From positions 62,001 to 126,000 of the forward strand of contig CAVQLG010000005.1 of NCBI GenBank assembly GCA_963713275.1: DNA of 64,000 nucleotides, read 5' to 3'. This DNA comes from CAIWHR01 sp963713275. GTDB lineage: Bacteria; Pseudomonadota; Gammaproteobacteria; Burkholderiales; Casimicrobiaceae. A program made the position numbers and the translations under genes. Below are positions 26,138 through 35,381 of the stretch, in pieces. The number at the start of each line of letters is the position of its first letter. Position 1 is the first letter of the stretch. The notes under the pieces were generated by a model. It was not told the origin of the DNA, made no database searches, and was given only the letters and a program-made list of their open reading frames with translations.

Positions 26138-26938
26138 CTATCGGTACCGCGCGCCGGCGCCGACCGGCGGAATCGTCGCCGGCGACGACGCCTCGGGCCG
26201 CCGCGTGCCCACGCCGACGAGCGGCGCCCGGCGCAGGAACGTGTTGCTCTCGCCCATGACGAAGCGAAAGAGATCCTCCAGCACCGCCTCGTCGACGGCC
26301 ACCCCGCCGAACTCGAGCGCCACGCTCTCGAACCGGTCGACGTTGCGCAACGTGACCTCGACGACCTGCCGGCGATAGTCGGGGGCGAAGCGGATCGACG
26401 CGTTGATCTCCTGCGTCACCCGGAACACACCGTGCCGCACGACGCGGTTCGGGTCCATCTCGGTCTGGTAGTGATACGGCAGCTGCGCCACGCGCAGCCG
26501 CTCTTCGACGCCATGCGCGGCCCCCGGTTGCACCTTGAACACGATCTCGCCGTCCTTGACGAGCCGGTAGAACACCTCCACGCGCTCGAGCAGCTCCAGC
26601 CCGCCCAGCGCGCGTCGCCGGTAGGACACGAAGCCGTGGTCGAAGCGCGGCGACTCGATCGCGAGATCGGGATCGAGCCGGAACGCGTGCGCAACGCCCG
26701 GTTTGATCACCTCGAGATGATGCAGGGCTTCGTCGAGCCAGCGGAACGCGCGCCACAGCCGGCGATCGATGTCCTTGAGCGCCTCCTCGAGGGGTCGCCT
26801 GCGGGCGCCCTCCTGCGCTTGCAGCGCGGCAGACTGCGCGCGCAGCTTTTCCAGGAGCGAGGGCTTGTCGGACGGCGGGCTCATGAGCTTGATCGGTGGG
26901 GCGCCAGGCGGTCCCGGGGACGCGAGCGGGGAAGGCAT
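26138..26938 (-). CDS. Conserved hypothetical protein with N-terminal coiled coil
   Basis: The product has 266 residues from ATG 26938. I do not recognise a named family. The N-terminal 30 residues are Pro/Gly-rich. A charged helical stretch follows (about 30-70, SLLEKLRAQSAALQAQEGAR), then a mixed alpha/beta body with WRAFRWLDEALHHLEVIKPG near residue 72 and YHYQTEMDPNRVVRHGVFRV near residue 160. The C-terminus is Gly/Arg-rich and unstructured-looking. No signal peptide or membrane span is seen. Codon use matches the neighbours and the frame is intact over 800 bases, so it is a real gene. It converges on ubiB and is divergent from the pot operon. Confidence 0.75.
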   Translation of the reverse strand: MPSPLASPGPPGAPPIKLMSPPSDKPSLLEKLRAQSAALQAQEGARRRPLEEALKDIDRRLWRAFRWLDEALHHLEVIKPGVAHAFRLDPDLAIESPRFDHGFVSYRRRALGGLELLERVEVFYRLVKDGEIVFKVQPGAAHGVEERLRVAQLPYHYQTEMDPNRVVRHGVFRVTQEINASIRFAPDYRRQVVEVTLRNVDRFESVALEFGGVAVDEAVLEDLFRFVMGESNTFLRRAPLVGVGTRRPEASSPATIPPVGAGARYR

Positions 26939-27292
26939 GTTCAGCAAGCGCGTAGGCGGGAACTCTACTACGTCTTTTCGGACCGGGCACGGATTTCTTC
27001 GCCCCGGAAAGCCGGGCGATGCGCCCGCCGGGGCGCCGGCGGCGCGGGGAAAAGCAGTCCGGCGCGCCGCCTGAGCGCTATGGAACACCCGCCGGCGGCA
27101 GCCCGCCATTCCCCTTTCGGCCGAGCCGCGACAAGCGCGCTCGGTGCCGCGCCGCGATTGGGGCGGCAAGGCCGTGCCCGCGGCGGCCGCGGCCCGCCCT
27201 CCCCGTCAAGGACGGGCCGCGAACTGCGGTACAATCGACCTCGACCCGTTGCGCGACGCGCGTTTTCCACTTCTCCGGCGAGGCCCGGCCCG
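26939..27292. other. Control region between hypothetical gene and potA
   Basis: This 354-base region contains a TACAAT -10-like hexamer at 27230-27235, about 58 bases upstream of the potA ATG; GTCAAG at 27205 could be a weak -35. The rest is GC-rich with no gene or strong hairpin that I can support. Confidence 0.4.
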
Positions 27293-28375
27293 ATGGCGCT
27301 GCTCGAGATCAGGAACGTCACCCGCCGTTTCGGCGATTTCACCGCCGTCGACAACGTGAGCTTCGGGGTCGAAGCCGGGGAGTTCTTCACGCTCCTCGGG
27401 CCCTCCGGCTGCGGCAAGACGACGCTCCTGCGGATGATCGCCGGCTTCGACCTGCCCGACCGCGGAGCCATCATCCTCGACGGCGTCGACCTCAAGGACA
27501 CGCCTGCCGAGAAGCGGCCCATTCACACGGTGTTCCAGAGCTACGCCCTGTTCCCGCACATGACGGTAACGCAGAACGTCGCTTTTCCGCTGCGGATGGC
27601 CGGCAAGCCCGACGCCGAGGTGCGCAGCAAGGTCAAGGAGGCGATCGCCCAGGTGAAGCTCGACCGTCTGGAGCAGCGCTATCCGCACGAGCTCTCCGGC
27701 GGCCAGAAGCAGCGCGTGGCACTCGCCCGCGGACTCGTCAACCGCCCGCGGCTGCTGCTGCTCGACGAACCGCTCGGCGCGCTCGACGCGAAGCTGCGCG
27801 AGCAGATGCAGATCGAGCTCATCCGCCTGCAGCGCGGCGTCGGCGTGACCTTCGTCTTCGTGACGCACTCGCAGGCCGAGGCGCTGGCGCTTTCGCACCG
27901 GATCGCGGTGATGAACCACGGCGTGATCGAGCAGCTCGACGAGCCCGACAAGCTGTACGGCTTCCCCAGGAGTCGCTTCGTCGCCGACTTCATCGGCAAC
28001 GTCAATATGCACGAGGCCACGGTCGTCGCCGCCGGCGCCACGCTCACGCTCGAGCTCGGCACGCTCGGCCGCATCACCGCGCCCGCCCGCGACGGCGTCA
28101 AGGCAGGGACCGCCGGCGTGTTCGTGATCCGCCCCGAGCAGGTGTCAATCCGCGCCGCCGCCGAATCCTCGCCCGACCCGAACCAGTTCGAGGGTGTCGT
28201 CAACGACTTCCTCTATATCGGCGACGTGACGACCTACATCGTCGACCTGCCCGACGGCAAGCGCTTCGAGGCGCTGCTGCCCAATTCCGCGCCCGGCCGC
28301 GCGAAGTTCTTCGAACTGGGCGACCGGGTGCGGCTGTCGTGGAAGGCCGAAGCCGGCGCCTTTCTCGATTCCTGA
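27293..28375 (+). CDS. potA: Spermidine/putrescine ABC transporter ATPase (PotA-like)
   Basis: The product has 360 residues. It is the ATPase of a polyamine importer. Walker A is GPSGCGKTTL near residue 37, the Q-loop is HTVFQSYALFPHMTVTQNV, the signature is LSGGQKQRVALARG, Walker B is LLLLDEPLGALD and the switch His is in FVTHSQAEALALS. The C-terminal TOBE domain (about 245-360) contains VFVIRPEQVSI. The PotA/FbpC-type N-terminus LEIRNVTRRFGDFTAVDNVSF and the following potB-potC-potD order identify the system. The ATG at 27293 was chosen over upstream read-through. Confidence 0.94.
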   Translation: MALLEIRNVTRRFGDFTAVDNVSFGVEAGEFFTLLGPSGCGKTTLLRMIAGFDLPDRGAIILDGVDLKDTPAEKRPIHTVFQSYALFPHMTVTQNVAFPLRMAGKPDAEVRSKVKEAIAQVKLDRLEQRYPHELSGGQKQRVALARGLVNRPRLLLLDEPLGALDAKLREQMQIELIRLQRGVGVTFVFVTHSQAEALALSHRIAVMNHGVIEQLDEPDKLYGFPRSRFVADFIGNVNMHEATVVAAGATLTLELGTLGRITAPARDGVKAGTAGVFVIRPEQVSIRAAAESSPDPNQFEGVVNDFLYIGDVTTYIVDLPDGKRFEALLPNSAPGRAKFFELGDRVRLSWKAEAGAFLDS

Positions 28376-28402
28376 ACGCCCGCGGACTCCCGCCTGGCGC
28401 CG

Positions 28403-29257
28403 ATGCACGCCGACACCTCGACCCGGACCCGCGCCGGCCGGATGACGCAGTGGCTGGTCAGCGGCCCGCCGTTCGTCTTCCTTTTCGTGTTCTTCGTCGT
28501 TCCCGCCGCGATCATGGTCGTGGCGAGCATCCGCTATCCGGGCGAGTTCGGCGCGCTGGCGCCGCTCATCGGCGGCAAGCCGGGCGAGGACGCGGGAATC
28601 ACTTTCGAGAACTACGCCGTCTTCTTCGGCGACTGGATCTACGCCCAGATCTTCGCCAAGAGCTTCGGCGTGGCACTCGCGACCACGCTCACCTGCCTCG
28701 TGATGGCGTATCCCGTGGCGCTGCTGATCGCGCGCAGCCCCAAGCAGTACCGCGACCTCATGGTGCTGCTCTGCGTGCTGCCCTTCGCCTCGAACTTCCT
28801 CGTCCGCGTCTACGCGTGGATGATCATTCTCGGCCCCTTCGATCTGCTGTTCTCCCGCTTCGCCGTCATCGTCGGCATGGTCTACGTCCACCTGCCGTTC
28901 ATGATCCTGCCGCTCTATACCAACCTCGAGAAACACGACCCGGCGCTGCTCGACGCGGCGCAGGACCTGGGTGCGAACGCCTGGAACCGGTTCTGGCGCG
29001 TCACGTTTCCGCTGTCGCTGCCGGGGATCTTCTCCGGCTCGGCGCTGGTCTTCATCCCGGTGCTGGGGATGTTCGCGATCCCCGAGATCCTGGGCGGCAA
29101 GGACGACTGGCTGGTCGGCAACCTGATCAAGGAGAGCTTCCTCGGCACCCGCGACTGGCCGTTCGGCTCGATGCTGTCGCTGATGCTCACCGTCGCGGTG
29201 CTGGCGATCGCCGCCGGCGCCGCGGGGCTCGCCCGGCGCGGGGTGGCCCGTGCGTAG
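28403..29257 (+). CDS. potB: Polyamine ABC transporter permease PotB-like
   Basis: The product has 284 residues with six predicted membrane segments. It carries the spermidine/putrescine permease pattern FLFVFFVVPAAIMVVASI near the N-terminus and the EAA-type loop LLDAAQDLGANAWNRFWRVTFP near residue 185. It is the first transmembrane subunit of the importer and pairs with PotC, whose start overlaps its end by 8 bases. The extracytoplasmic loop between the first two helices includes IGGKPGEDAGITFENYAVFF, longer than in the PotC partner and typical of PotB. Confidence 0.93.
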   Translation: MHADTSTRTRAGRMTQWLVSGPPFVFLFVFFVVPAAIMVVASIRYPGEFGALAPLIGGKPGEDAGITFENYAVFFGDWIYAQIFAKSFGVALATTLTCLVMAYPVALLIARSPKQYRDLMVLLCVLPFASNFLVRVYAWMIILGPFDLLFSRFAVIVGMVYVHLPFMILPLYTNLEKHDPALLDAAQDLGANAWNRFWRVTFPLSLPGIFSGSALVFIPVLGMFAIPEILGGKDDWLVGNLIKESFLGTRDWPFGSMLSLMLTVAVLAIAAGAAGLARRGVARA

Positions 29258-30029
29258 ATCGCCGCTGCTCTGGGCCGCCTCGCTCGCGGTGTTCGCTTTC
29301 CTCTACGTCCCGCTCGGGGTCGTGGTCGTGTTCTCGTTCAACGACTCGAAGCTCAACGCGGAGTGGGTGGGGTTCACGCTGGACTGGTACGCCAAGCTCT
29401 TCGCCAACGCGGAGATGCTGCACGCGGCCGCCAACTCGCTGCTGATCGCCGTGGTCTCCGCCGCGCTGGCTACGGTGCTGGGCACGATGGCCGGCATCGC
29501 GATGCACCGGTTCAAGTCCAGGCTGCTGCCGTTCATGACGCTGACGCCGGTGGCGATGCCCGAGATCCTGCTCGGCGTCTCGCTGCTCATCTTCTTCATC
29601 TCAGTCTTCGGCGAGGAGTCGTTGTCGCTGCTCACCGTGATCGTCGCGCACACGACGTTCTGCATCGGCTTCGTCGCGATCATCGTGCGCGCGCGTCTCG
29701 CCGGCATGGACGAGTCGGTCTTCGAGGCGGCGCGCGACCTGGGCGCGACGCCCTGGCAGACCTTCCGCCTCGTCACGCTGCCGCTGATCATGCCGGGCGT
29801 GGTCGCCGGCGCGCTGATGGCGTTCACGCTGTCGATCGACGACTTCGTCATCACCTTCTTCACCGCCGGCGCGGGCGTCCCCACGCTGCCGCTGACGATC
29901 TACACGATGATCAAGATCGCGGTGACGCCGGAGGTGAACGCCGTGTCGACCCTGCTGATGCTGCTCACGCTGACGATGATCGTGCTGGCCGGCAAGATCG
30001 CGCCCGACGCGCTGCGCGGCAAGGGCTGA
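29250..30029 (+). CDS. potC: Polyamine ABC transporter permease PotC-like
   Basis: The product has 259 residues with six membrane segments. The EAA-type loop is VFEAARDLGATPWQTFRLVTLP near residue 158. The PotC block LSIDDFVITFFTAGAG near residue 193 is strongly characteristic, as is FSFNDSKLNAEWVGFTLDWY near residue 30. It is the second transmembrane subunit of the polyamine importer. It overlaps potB by 8 bases and its stop is adjacent to the potD start, so the operon is tightly packed. Confidence 0.94.
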   Translation: MRRSPLLWAASLAVFAFLYVPLGVVVVFSFNDSKLNAEWVGFTLDWYAKLFANAEMLHAAANSLLIAVVSAALATVLGTMAGIAMHRFKSRLLPFMTLTPVAMPEILLGVSLLIFFISVFGEESLSLLTVIVAHTTFCIGFVAIIVRARLAGMDESVFEAARDLGATPWQTFRLVTLPLIMPGVVAGALMAFTLSIDDFVITFFTAGAGVPTLPLTIYTMIKIAVTPEVNAVSTLLMLLTLTMIVLAGKIAPDALRGKG

Positions 30030-31187
30030 ATGGCGCCCGTGGACACGTTGCCCACCGCAGCGCGCCGCCGGCTCGTTCTGGCGTCGACCGCCATGCTCAC
30101 GCTGGCGTTCGCCGGCTGCGCGCCCAGGACCGACGACCGGACCGCGACGGACCCGGCCGCCGGCGCGGCCGCGCGGGGAAGCGGCGCGGAGCTTCACCTC
30201 TACAACTGGAACAACTACCTCGCCGAGGAGACCGCGACGAGCTTCGAGGCGTCCTGCAAGTGCACGCTGGTGCAGGACTACTATTCGGACAACGAGGAGA
30301 TGCTGGCCAAGCTCGCGGCCGGGGCAACGGGCTACGACCTCATCGTTCCTACGGGCAACGCGGTGCAGACGCTGATCGCGCAGGGCGCGCTGCGCGAGAT
30401 CGACCACGCGCGCATCCCCAACCTCGCCAACGTCAAGCCGGAGTTCCTGAACCTCTTCTTCGACCCGGGCAACCGGTACTCGGTCCCCTACGCGTACTCG
30501 ATCACGCTCATCGGCTACAACGCCGAGAAGATGAAGGAGCTGGGCCTTCCGACCGACAGCTGGGCGGTGATCTTCGAACCGCGACACCTCGAGAAGCTCC
30601 AGGGCAAGGTCACGGTGCTCGACTCGCAGCGCGAACTCTTCGCCGCCGCGCTCAAGTACCTGGGCCACTCCGTGAACGAGACCGACGAGGCGAAGCTCAA
30701 GGCGGCGCGCGACCTCATCCTCCGCGCCAAGCCGTACTGGGCGGCGTTCAACGCCTCGTCGTACATCAAGGAACTCACGATCGGAAACATCTGGCTCGCG
30801 CACGGGTACTCGAACGACATGTTCCAGGCCGCGCAGGACGCCGCCAACGCCAAGCGCCCGTTCTCGATCGCCTATTCGACGCCGAAGGAAGGCGCCGTGC
30901 TGGCGCTGGACAGCATGGTGCTGCACAAGTCGGGGCCGCGCCCGGACCTCGCCTACGAGTTCATCAACTACATGCTCGTGGGCCGGAACGCGGCGGAGCT
31001 GTCCAACATGATCGGCTCCGGCAACGCCAACGCCGCGGCGATGGAGTTCATCGTGCCCGAGGTCAAGGACAACCCCGCGGTCTTTCCCGACGCCGAGAAG
31101 TGGAAGCGGCTGGAGATGATGCGCGATCTTCCCCGCCGCGACCGGCGGCTGCTGAACCGCTTCTGGACCGAGGTCAAGGTGCGCTGA
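30030..31187 (+). CDS. potD: Polyamine ABC transporter substrate-binding lipoprotein (PotD/PotF-like)
   Basis: The product has 385 residues. The N-terminus carries a lipoprotein signal: basic ARRRLVLAS, a hydrophobic run, then the lipobox AFAGC at about residues 27-31, so it would be anchored to the inner membrane in the periplasm. The mature protein begins with the family hallmark ELHLYNWNNYLAEETATSFE. Then come YDLIVPTGNAVQTLIAQGAL and the aromatic ligand-site region PYAYSITLIGYNAEKM. Such proteins bind putrescine or spermidine. ATG 30030 immediately follows the potC stop. Confidence 0.93.
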   Translation: MAPVDTLPTAARRRLVLASTAMLTLAFAGCAPRTDDRTATDPAAGAAARGSGAELHLYNWNNYLAEETATSFEASCKCTLVQDYYSDNEEMLAKLAAGATGYDLIVPTGNAVQTLIAQGALREIDHARIPNLANVKPEFLNLFFDPGNRYSVPYAYSITLIGYNAEKMKELGLPTDSWAVIFEPRHLEKLQGKVTVLDSQRELFAAALKYLGHSVNETDEAKLKAARDLILRAKPYWAAFNASSYIKELTIGNIWLAHGYSNDMFQAAQDAANAKRPFSIAYSTPKEGAVLALDSMVLHKSGPRPDLAYEFINYMLVGRNAAELSNMIGSGNANAAAMEFIVPEVKDNPAVFPDAEKWKRLEMMRDLPRRDRRLLNRFWTEVKVR

Positions 31188-31249
31188 GCGCGCCGGATGC
31201 GCCGGCCGACGCGGCCGACGCCGAGGCGCGCCGCACGACGGCGTCGCGC

Positions 31250-31879
31250 GTGAACTCCGCAGCCATCCGCATCGAACGGCTCTCGCCGGCCCGGCGGGAC
31301 GACTTCCTGCGCTTTTTCGATCACGAGCACGGAAGCGCGTTCGCCGACAACCGCGAGTGGGCCCGCTGCTATTGCCACTATTACCACGTGCCGAAGATCG
31401 TGGCGTGGAGCGAATTCACCGCCGAACAGAACCGCACGGCGATGGCGGCCCGGATCGAAACGGGCGAGCAGGAGGGCTTTCTCGCCTACGCCGGCGCCGA
31501 GGTCGTCGGCTGGCTCAACGCGCAGCCCTGCCACAAGCTGCCGCACGCCTGCGCGCGACTGGGCGTGGTTCCGCCCGCCCGCGACGTGCCGGACTTCCAG
31601 GCGGCGGCGGCCCTGTGTTTCGTCATCGCGCCGGCGTGGCGGCGGCGCGGGGTCGCGCGTGCGCTGCTCGCCGGCGCGCTGGCGTCGTTCGCGGCGCGGG
31701 GCATCCGCGTCGTCGACGCGTTTCCGTTCAAGGCGCCCGCGAGCGAGCGCCCGGCCGACCATTACCACGGTCCTGCGCCGCTGTTCGTCGCGGCGGGATT
31801 CGTGCCCGTGGCCGAGACCGACGACCTGACCGTGATGCGCAAACGCCTCTCCGGCCCGCCACCGCCCGAGCGGCTGTGA
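31250..31879 (+). CDS. GNAT family N-acetyltransferase
   Basis: The product has 209 residues if GTG 31250 is used; no ATG is nearby in this frame. The GNAT core is visible as CFVIAPAWRRRGVARALLAGAL near residue 125, the acetyl-CoA pyrophosphate loop of the RRxGxA type, preceded by VVGWLNAQPCHKLPHACARLG. The N-terminal region has an unusual Cys/His-rich ARCYCHYYHVP motif near residue 38. The substrate is unknown. It follows potD by 62 bases and may be co-transcribed, so a polyamine substrate is conceivable but unproven. Confidence 0.8.
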   Translation: MNSAAIRIERLSPARRDDFLRFFDHEHGSAFADNREWARCYCHYYHVPKIVAWSEFTAEQNRTAMAARIETGEQEGFLAYAGAEVVGWLNAQPCHKLPHACARLGVVPPARDVPDFQAAAALCFVIAPAWRRRGVARALLAGALASFAARGIRVVDAFPFKAPASERPADHYHGPAPLFVAAGFVPVAETDDLTVMRKRLSGPPPPERL

Positions 31880-31977
31880 GCAAGCCGCCGCGCGCGCGCG
31901 TCGGGCGCCCGCGACACGGATCGCGAGAGGTTGCAGGAGAGCAAAGGAAAGCGGGCAACGCCGCACCCCCTGCCGCC

Positions 31978-33069
31978 ATGTCGCGTCAACGCCAACCCTC
32001 GCTGCTGCCGCATACGCTCGCCGCGCTCGCCGGATTGGCGATCGTCTACGCGAGCCTGCAGCCCTTCGGCGAGTGGATCGAGCCGGACGCCGCGACGCCG
32101 TTCTTCCTGTTCGCGCCCTGGCCGCCGCGCTGGACGCGCTTCGACGCGCTGGCGAACTTCCTCGCCTACCTCCCCTTCGGCTTCTTCGTCGCCGTGATCT
32201 CGCGCGAACGCTCCGCCGGGTCGCGGCTCGCGCTGGGCTGCGCCGCGGGGGCCGCGCTGTCGTTCGCGATGGAAACGCTGCAGATGCGCCTGCCCCCGCG
32301 CGACGCGAACGCGATCGACCTCCTCGCCAACACGGCGGGCAGCTTGATGGGCGCGCTCCTGGGGCTCCTGTTCCGGCAGGCGGCCCGGTTGCGCGATGCG
32401 ATCCGCGGGCGGCGCGAGCGCTGGTTCCTTCCCGGCCGCACGGGCGACCTTGGTCTCGCGCTGCTCGCGATCTGGCTCGCGGCCCAGATCAATCCCGGCA
32501 TACCGCTGTTCGCCACCGTCTACGACCCGACGCCGCAGCTCGGCACGTTCGCCAGCGTGCCACCGGCAGTGCCCGATCTCGCGGCGGTGCTGGTCGAGGC
32601 GGCGCACAGCGCGCTGCAGATGCTGGGGGTGGGGCTGTTCGTCGCGCTGCTAGTGCGCGAGCGCCGGTACGTGGGCACGGCCGTGACCGCGCTCGTCGTC
32701 GCCGGGTTGCTGTTCAAGGGCATGGCCGCTCTCACGCTGCTCAAGCCCGCGGCCTGGGAGCACTGGCTGTCGCCGGGAGTCTCCACCGGTGTCGCGGCGG
32801 GAGCGCTCGCGCTCACCCTGTTCCTCTTCCTGCGGCGGCCGGTGCAAGTTGCGTCCTGCGCCGTCGCGCTCCTGTCCTCGCTGCTGGCGACGCTGCTCGC
32901 GCCCGACCTCCTGTACGCGCGCGCACCGCTGTCGCTGTTCAACTGGAACTATGGCCACCTGCTGAGTTTCAACGGTCTGACGCGCACGGTGCTGATGGTC
33001 TGGCCGATCGCCGCCTCCGTCTTCCTGTTCGGCCTGGCCGGGCGCCCGGGCTGGGGCGAGGCCCGCTGA
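31978..33069 (+). CDS. VanZ-like family membrane protein
   Basis: The product has 363 residues with about nine hydrophobic segments. The N-terminal VanZ-like domain (about 10-125) has the conserved pattern FDALANFLAYLPFGFFVAVI near residue 59 and ETLQMRLPPRDANAIDLLANTAG near residue 98. The C-terminal part is a further set of helices of unknown role. VanZ-like proteins are membrane proteins with poorly defined envelope roles. Here the gene sits directly before an LPS glycosyltransferase row, suggesting a surface polysaccharide context. Confidence 0.85.
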   Translation: MSRQRQPSLLPHTLAALAGLAIVYASLQPFGEWIEPDAATPFFLFAPWPPRWTRFDALANFLAYLPFGFFVAVISRERSAGSRLALGCAAGAALSFAMETLQMRLPPRDANAIDLLANTAGSLMGALLGLLFRQAARLRDAIRGRRERWFLPGRTGDLGLALLAIWLAAQINPGIPLFATVYDPTPQLGTFASVPPAVPDLAAVLVEAAHSALQMLGVGLFVALLVRERRYVGTAVTALVVAGLLFKGMAALTLLKPAAWEHWLSPGVSTGVAAGALALTLFLFLRRPVQVASCAVALLSSLLATLLAPDLLYARAPLSLFNWNYGHLLSFNGLTRTVLMVWPIAASVFLFGLAGRPGWGEAR

Positions 33070-33111
33070 CGCCTATGGGCGCGGCAACGCTGTTCTGCTA
33101 TCTTTGCGGCC

Positions 33112-34227
33112 ATGCTTCCTCCGGCCGGCGCTGACGCGCTCGACATGCGGCGCGTCCGTCGGGCGCTCGTGATCAAGCTGCGCCATCACGGCGACGTGCT
33201 GCTCGCTTCGCCGGTCTTCACGGTCCTGCAGCGGGCCGCACCCGAAGCCGAGATCGACGCGCTCGTCTACCGCGAGACGCTGCCGATGCTGACCGGTCAT
33301 CCGGCGATACGCGAACTCTTCGGCATCGATCGCGACGCGAAGCGCCGGGGACTAGGCGCCCAGCTCGGCGCCGAATGGCGGCTGTTGCGCGCGCTGCGCG
33401 CGCGCCGCTACGACCTCGTCGTCCATCTGACCGATCACCCGCGCGGGGCCTGGCTCAAGCTGGTCCTGGGCGCCCGCGACGGCGTCGCCCCCGAGCGGGA
33501 GCGCGCCGGGGTCCTCTGGCGCCGCGCCTTCCGGCACCGCTACCTCAGGCCCCGCAACACCCCGCGCCATACCGTCGAGAGCCACCTCGACGCGCTGCGC
33601 CGGATCGGCATCTGGCCCGAAGGCGCCGAGAAGGCGCTCGTGCTCGTTCCCGGCCCCGAGGCGCAGGCGCGGATCGCGGCGCTGCTCGCCCAGCACCAAC
33701 TCGCGCCGCGACGCTTCATCGTCGTGCACCCGGGCTCGCGGTGGAAGTTCAAGTGCTGGCCCGCGGCAGCAACCGCGGCCGTCGTCGACCGCCTCGCCGA
33801 GGAGGGGTGGGGCGTCGTGCTCACCGGCGCGCCGGATCCCGCCGAGCGGGCGCTCGTCGCCGCGGTGCGCGCCGCGACCCGCGCGCCGGTGGTCGACCTG
33901 TGCGGAGCGCTCACGCTGCGCGAACTCGCGGCCCTGATCGGCGTGGCCCGGCTGTTCTTCGGCGTCGACTCCGCGCCGATGCACATGGCGGCGGCGATGG
34001 GCACGCCCACCGTGGCGCTCTTCGGCCCCAGCGGCGACGCCGAGTGGGCGCCGTGGCGGGTCGCCCACCGCGTGGTCGCCTCGACCGAGCATTCCTGCCG
34101 CCCCTGCGGCAACAACGGCTGCGGCGGTAGCCGGCGGTCCGACTGCCTGATCACGCTTTCCGACGCGCGCGTCGCCGCCGCGATTCGCGACCTGCTCGCC
34201 GAAACGGCCGGCACGTCGGCCCGATGA
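33112..34227 (+). CDS. GT9 heptosyltransferase, WaaQ/RfaQ-like
   Basis: The product has 371 residues. It is a two-domain GT-B fold enzyme of the ADP-heptose:LPS heptosyltransferase family. VIKLRHHGDVLLASPVF near residue 20 is the acceptor-site signature. HPGSRWKFKCWPAAATA near residue 205 and LFFGVDSAPMHMAAAMGTPTVALFGPSG near residue 280 form the ADP-heptose site. The C-terminal Cys-rich SCRPCGNNGCGGSRRSDCL matches putative LPS heptosyltransferase III. It adds heptose to the LPS inner core at the cytosolic face. Its stop overlaps the next glycosyltransferase start (ATGA). Confidence 0.9.
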   Translation: MLPPAGADALDMRRVRRALVIKLRHHGDVLLASPVFTVLQRAAPEAEIDALVYRETLPMLTGHPAIRELFGIDRDAKRRGLGAQLGAEWRLLRALRARRYDLVVHLTDHPRGAWLKLVLGARDGVAPERERAGVLWRRAFRHRYLRPRNTPRHTVESHLDALRRIGIWPEGAEKALVLVPGPEAQARIAALLAQHQLAPRRFIVVHPGSRWKFKCWPAAATAAVVDRLAEEGWGVVLTGAPDPAERALVAAVRAATRAPVVDLCGALTLRELAALIGVARLFFGVDSAPMHMAAAMGTPTVALFGPSGDAEWAPWRVAHRVVASTEHSCRPCGNNGCGGSRRSDCLITLSDARVAAAIRDLLAETAGTSAR

Positions 34228-35381
34228 GGCTCGGCATCGTCCGGCAGCGCTACACGCCGTACGGGGGCGCCGAGCGCTTCGTCGCGCGGACGCTGGACGC
34301 ACTGGCGGCGCAGGGCGTGGGCCTGCGCGTCTACACCCGGCACTGGCCGGCTTCGGCGTCCGCGACTCCGCTCGAACCGGTGATCTGCAATCCCTTCTAC
34401 CTCGGCAACCGCTGGCGCGACGCGGGCTTCGCCCGCGCCGTCAAGGCGGCGCTCGCGCAAGACCGTCCCGATCTCGTCCAGACGCACGAACGCATCGACG
34501 GCTGCGACATCTTCCGCGCCGGCGACGGCGTGCATCGCGTCTGGCTCGAAGAGCGCCTGCGCGCCGGGGGCCCGCTCGAGCGCCTCTCCATCGCCGCCAA
34601 CCGCTACCACCGCTACGTCCTCGATGCCGAGGCGCGGGTGTTCGCCGACCCCGGGCTCAAGGCCGTGATCTGCAATTCGCAGATGGTGAAGGACGATGTC
34701 CGCGCGCATTTCGGCGTCGCCGAGGACAAGCTGCACGTCATCTTCAGCGCCGTCGACCCGGCCGAATTCGGCCCACAGGTGCGCGTGCAGCGGGACGCGC
34801 TGCGCGGCCGGCTCGGATGCGCCGCCGGCCACGTCGTGTTCCTCCTGGTGGGCTCCGGTTACACGCGCAAGGGTGTGCCTGCCGCCCTGCGCGCGCTGCG
34901 GCAGCTGCCCGCCGCGGCCCGGCTCGTGATCGTCGGTCGCGACAAGCACCTGGCGCGTTACCGGCACCTCGCGCAGCGCGCGGGGGTCGCCGACCGCGCC
35001 GTGTTCGCCGGGCCGCAGGCCGACCCGCGCCCCTGGTACGGTGCCGCCGACGCTTTCGTGCTGCCGACGCTGTACGACCCGCTGCCGAACGCGGTGCTCG
35101 AGGCGCTGGCCTGCGGATTGCCTGTGGTCACCAGCACCCGCTGCGGAGCCGCCGAGCGCGTGCTGAGGTTCGGCGCCGGAACGGTCTGCGCCGCCGGCGA
35201 CGTCGCCGCCCTCGCCGCCGGCATGCGCGAGCTGATGGACGAGGCCACACGCCGGCAGCGCGGCGAACGCGCGGCGGTGGCCGTCGCCGAACTCACGCCG
35301 GCGGCGATGAGCGCACGCCTGCTTGCGCTCTACCGCGCGCTGCTCCCGAACGGCGCCGCCGCTCCGGCGCCGGAACGATGA
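34224..35381 (+). CDS. Glycosyltransferase family 4, WaaG-like
   Basis: The product has 385 residues with a GT-B fold. The N-terminus RLGIVRQRYTPYGGAERFV has the glycine-rich acceptor loop of WaaG-type enzymes. LIVNSQMVKDDVRAHFG-like text (here AVICNSQMVKDDVRAHFGV) lies near residue 152. The C-terminal donor-binding block is FVLPTLYDPLPNAVLEALACGLPVVTS near residue 275, with the catalytic ExxxxxxxE-like pattern around it. This group adds glucose or another hexose to the LPS outer core. The gene overlaps both neighbours by 4 bases, so the three glycosyltransferases are translationally coupled. Confidence 0.9.
   Translation: MRLGIVRQRYTPYGGAERFVARTLDALAAQGVGLRVYTRHWPASASATPLEPVICNPFYLGNRWRDAGFARAVKAALAQDRPDLVQTHERIDGCDIFRAGDGVHRVWLEERLRAGGPLERLSIAANRYHRYVLDAEARVFADPGLKAVICNSQMVKDDVRAHFGVAEDKLHVIFSAVDPAEFGPQVRVQRDALRGRLGCAAGHVVFLLVGSGYTRKGVPAALRALRQLPAAARLVIVGRDKHLARYRHLAQRAGVADRAVFAGPQADPRPWYGAADAFVLPTLYDPLPNAVLEALACGLPVVTSTRCGAAERVLRFGAGTVCAAGDVAALAAGMRELMDEATRRQRGERAAVAVAELTPAAMSARLLALYRALLPNGAAAPAPER

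Noticed and set aside
28145..28936. Antisense 263-codon frame opposite potA/potB
   Set aside because: It has a Glu/His/Arg-rich shadow composition. potA and potB on the plus strand have full motif sets.
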